Of a stretch of DNA of 64,000 bases, positions 63,976-64,000 are shown one piece after another. The position numbers and the translations under genes were made by a program. The notes under the pieces are model-generated. The model had not been told where the DNA came from. It was given only the letters and a program-made list of their open reading frames with translations, and ran no database searches. How positions within the stretch are numbered: the stretch's first letter is position 1; each line of letters opens with the position of its first letter. Source of the DNA: Leguminivora glycinivorella (lineage: Eukaryota; Arthropoda; Insecta; Lepidoptera; Tortricidae); contig NC_062984.1 in the NCBI RefSeq assembly GCF_023078275.1, positions 21,672,578 through 21,736,577 on the forward strand, read 5' to 3'.

Positions 63976-64000
63976 TTTTAAAAGATGCTAGATCCAATCA

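Overview
The window looks like transposon-dense, AT-rich intergenic nuclear DNA from a moth or butterfly (Lepidoptera). The evidence is internal. Several repeat families recur many times and have the look of common lepidopteran interspersed repeats. There are non-LTR retrotransposons of at least four kinds, three different tRNA-derived SINE heads, many terminal-inverted-repeat elements, and an arthropod-type TATA plus TCAGT core promoter. No bacterial, organellar, rRNA or CRISPR feature was seen. Family names for unclassified repeats (A, G, P, Q, R, S) are labels used only in this answer.

Layout. 1-4000: interspersed repeats, a 1.6-kb inverted-repeat element (628-2209) and a foldback element near 2311-2790. 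4034-7880: a decayed CR1/L2-type LINE split by a tRNA-derived SINE, which is split in turn by a mariner with an intact transposase ORF (5386-6635). 8550-11455: repeats P and G, nested in each other and containing a GC-rich palindrome. 12084-12421: the only convincing host gene, a small secreted I29 (cathepsin-propeptide) inhibitor with its own TATA/Inr promoter and poly(A) signal. 13494-19047: two copies of a TA-flanked MITE on either side of a LINE on the minus strand with an uninterrupted 995-aa ORF. 19-32 kb: RTE, LINE and SINE fragments, a long (TG)n tract and foldbacks. 32094-33808: a non-autonomous hAT-like element with an 8-bp target duplication. 34-46 kb: more MITEs, SINEs and a 119-bp-arm inverted repeat.

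46697-57454 is the most striking block. A full-length I-group LINE (gag-like ORF1 with three zinc knuckles, then endonuclease, RT, RNase H and a C-terminal zinc knuckle) sits inside an RTE fragment and is bounded by a 12-bp target-site duplication. Its endonuclease is interrupted by about 5.5 kb of foreign DNA. That DNA carries 182-bp perfect inverted repeats, GC-rich interior sequence, a 200-bp MITE and nine tandem copies of a 97-bp unit. I cannot assign this insert to a known family. The last 6 kb hold repeats P, G and Q (Q as a tandem array), a 64-bp tandem repeat and another LINE fragment.

Apart from the I29 gene, the coding capacity is selfish. The mariner transposase and the 995-aa LINE ORF are the only TE proteins that look potentially functional. 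The other TE reading frames are frameshifted, truncated or interrupted.
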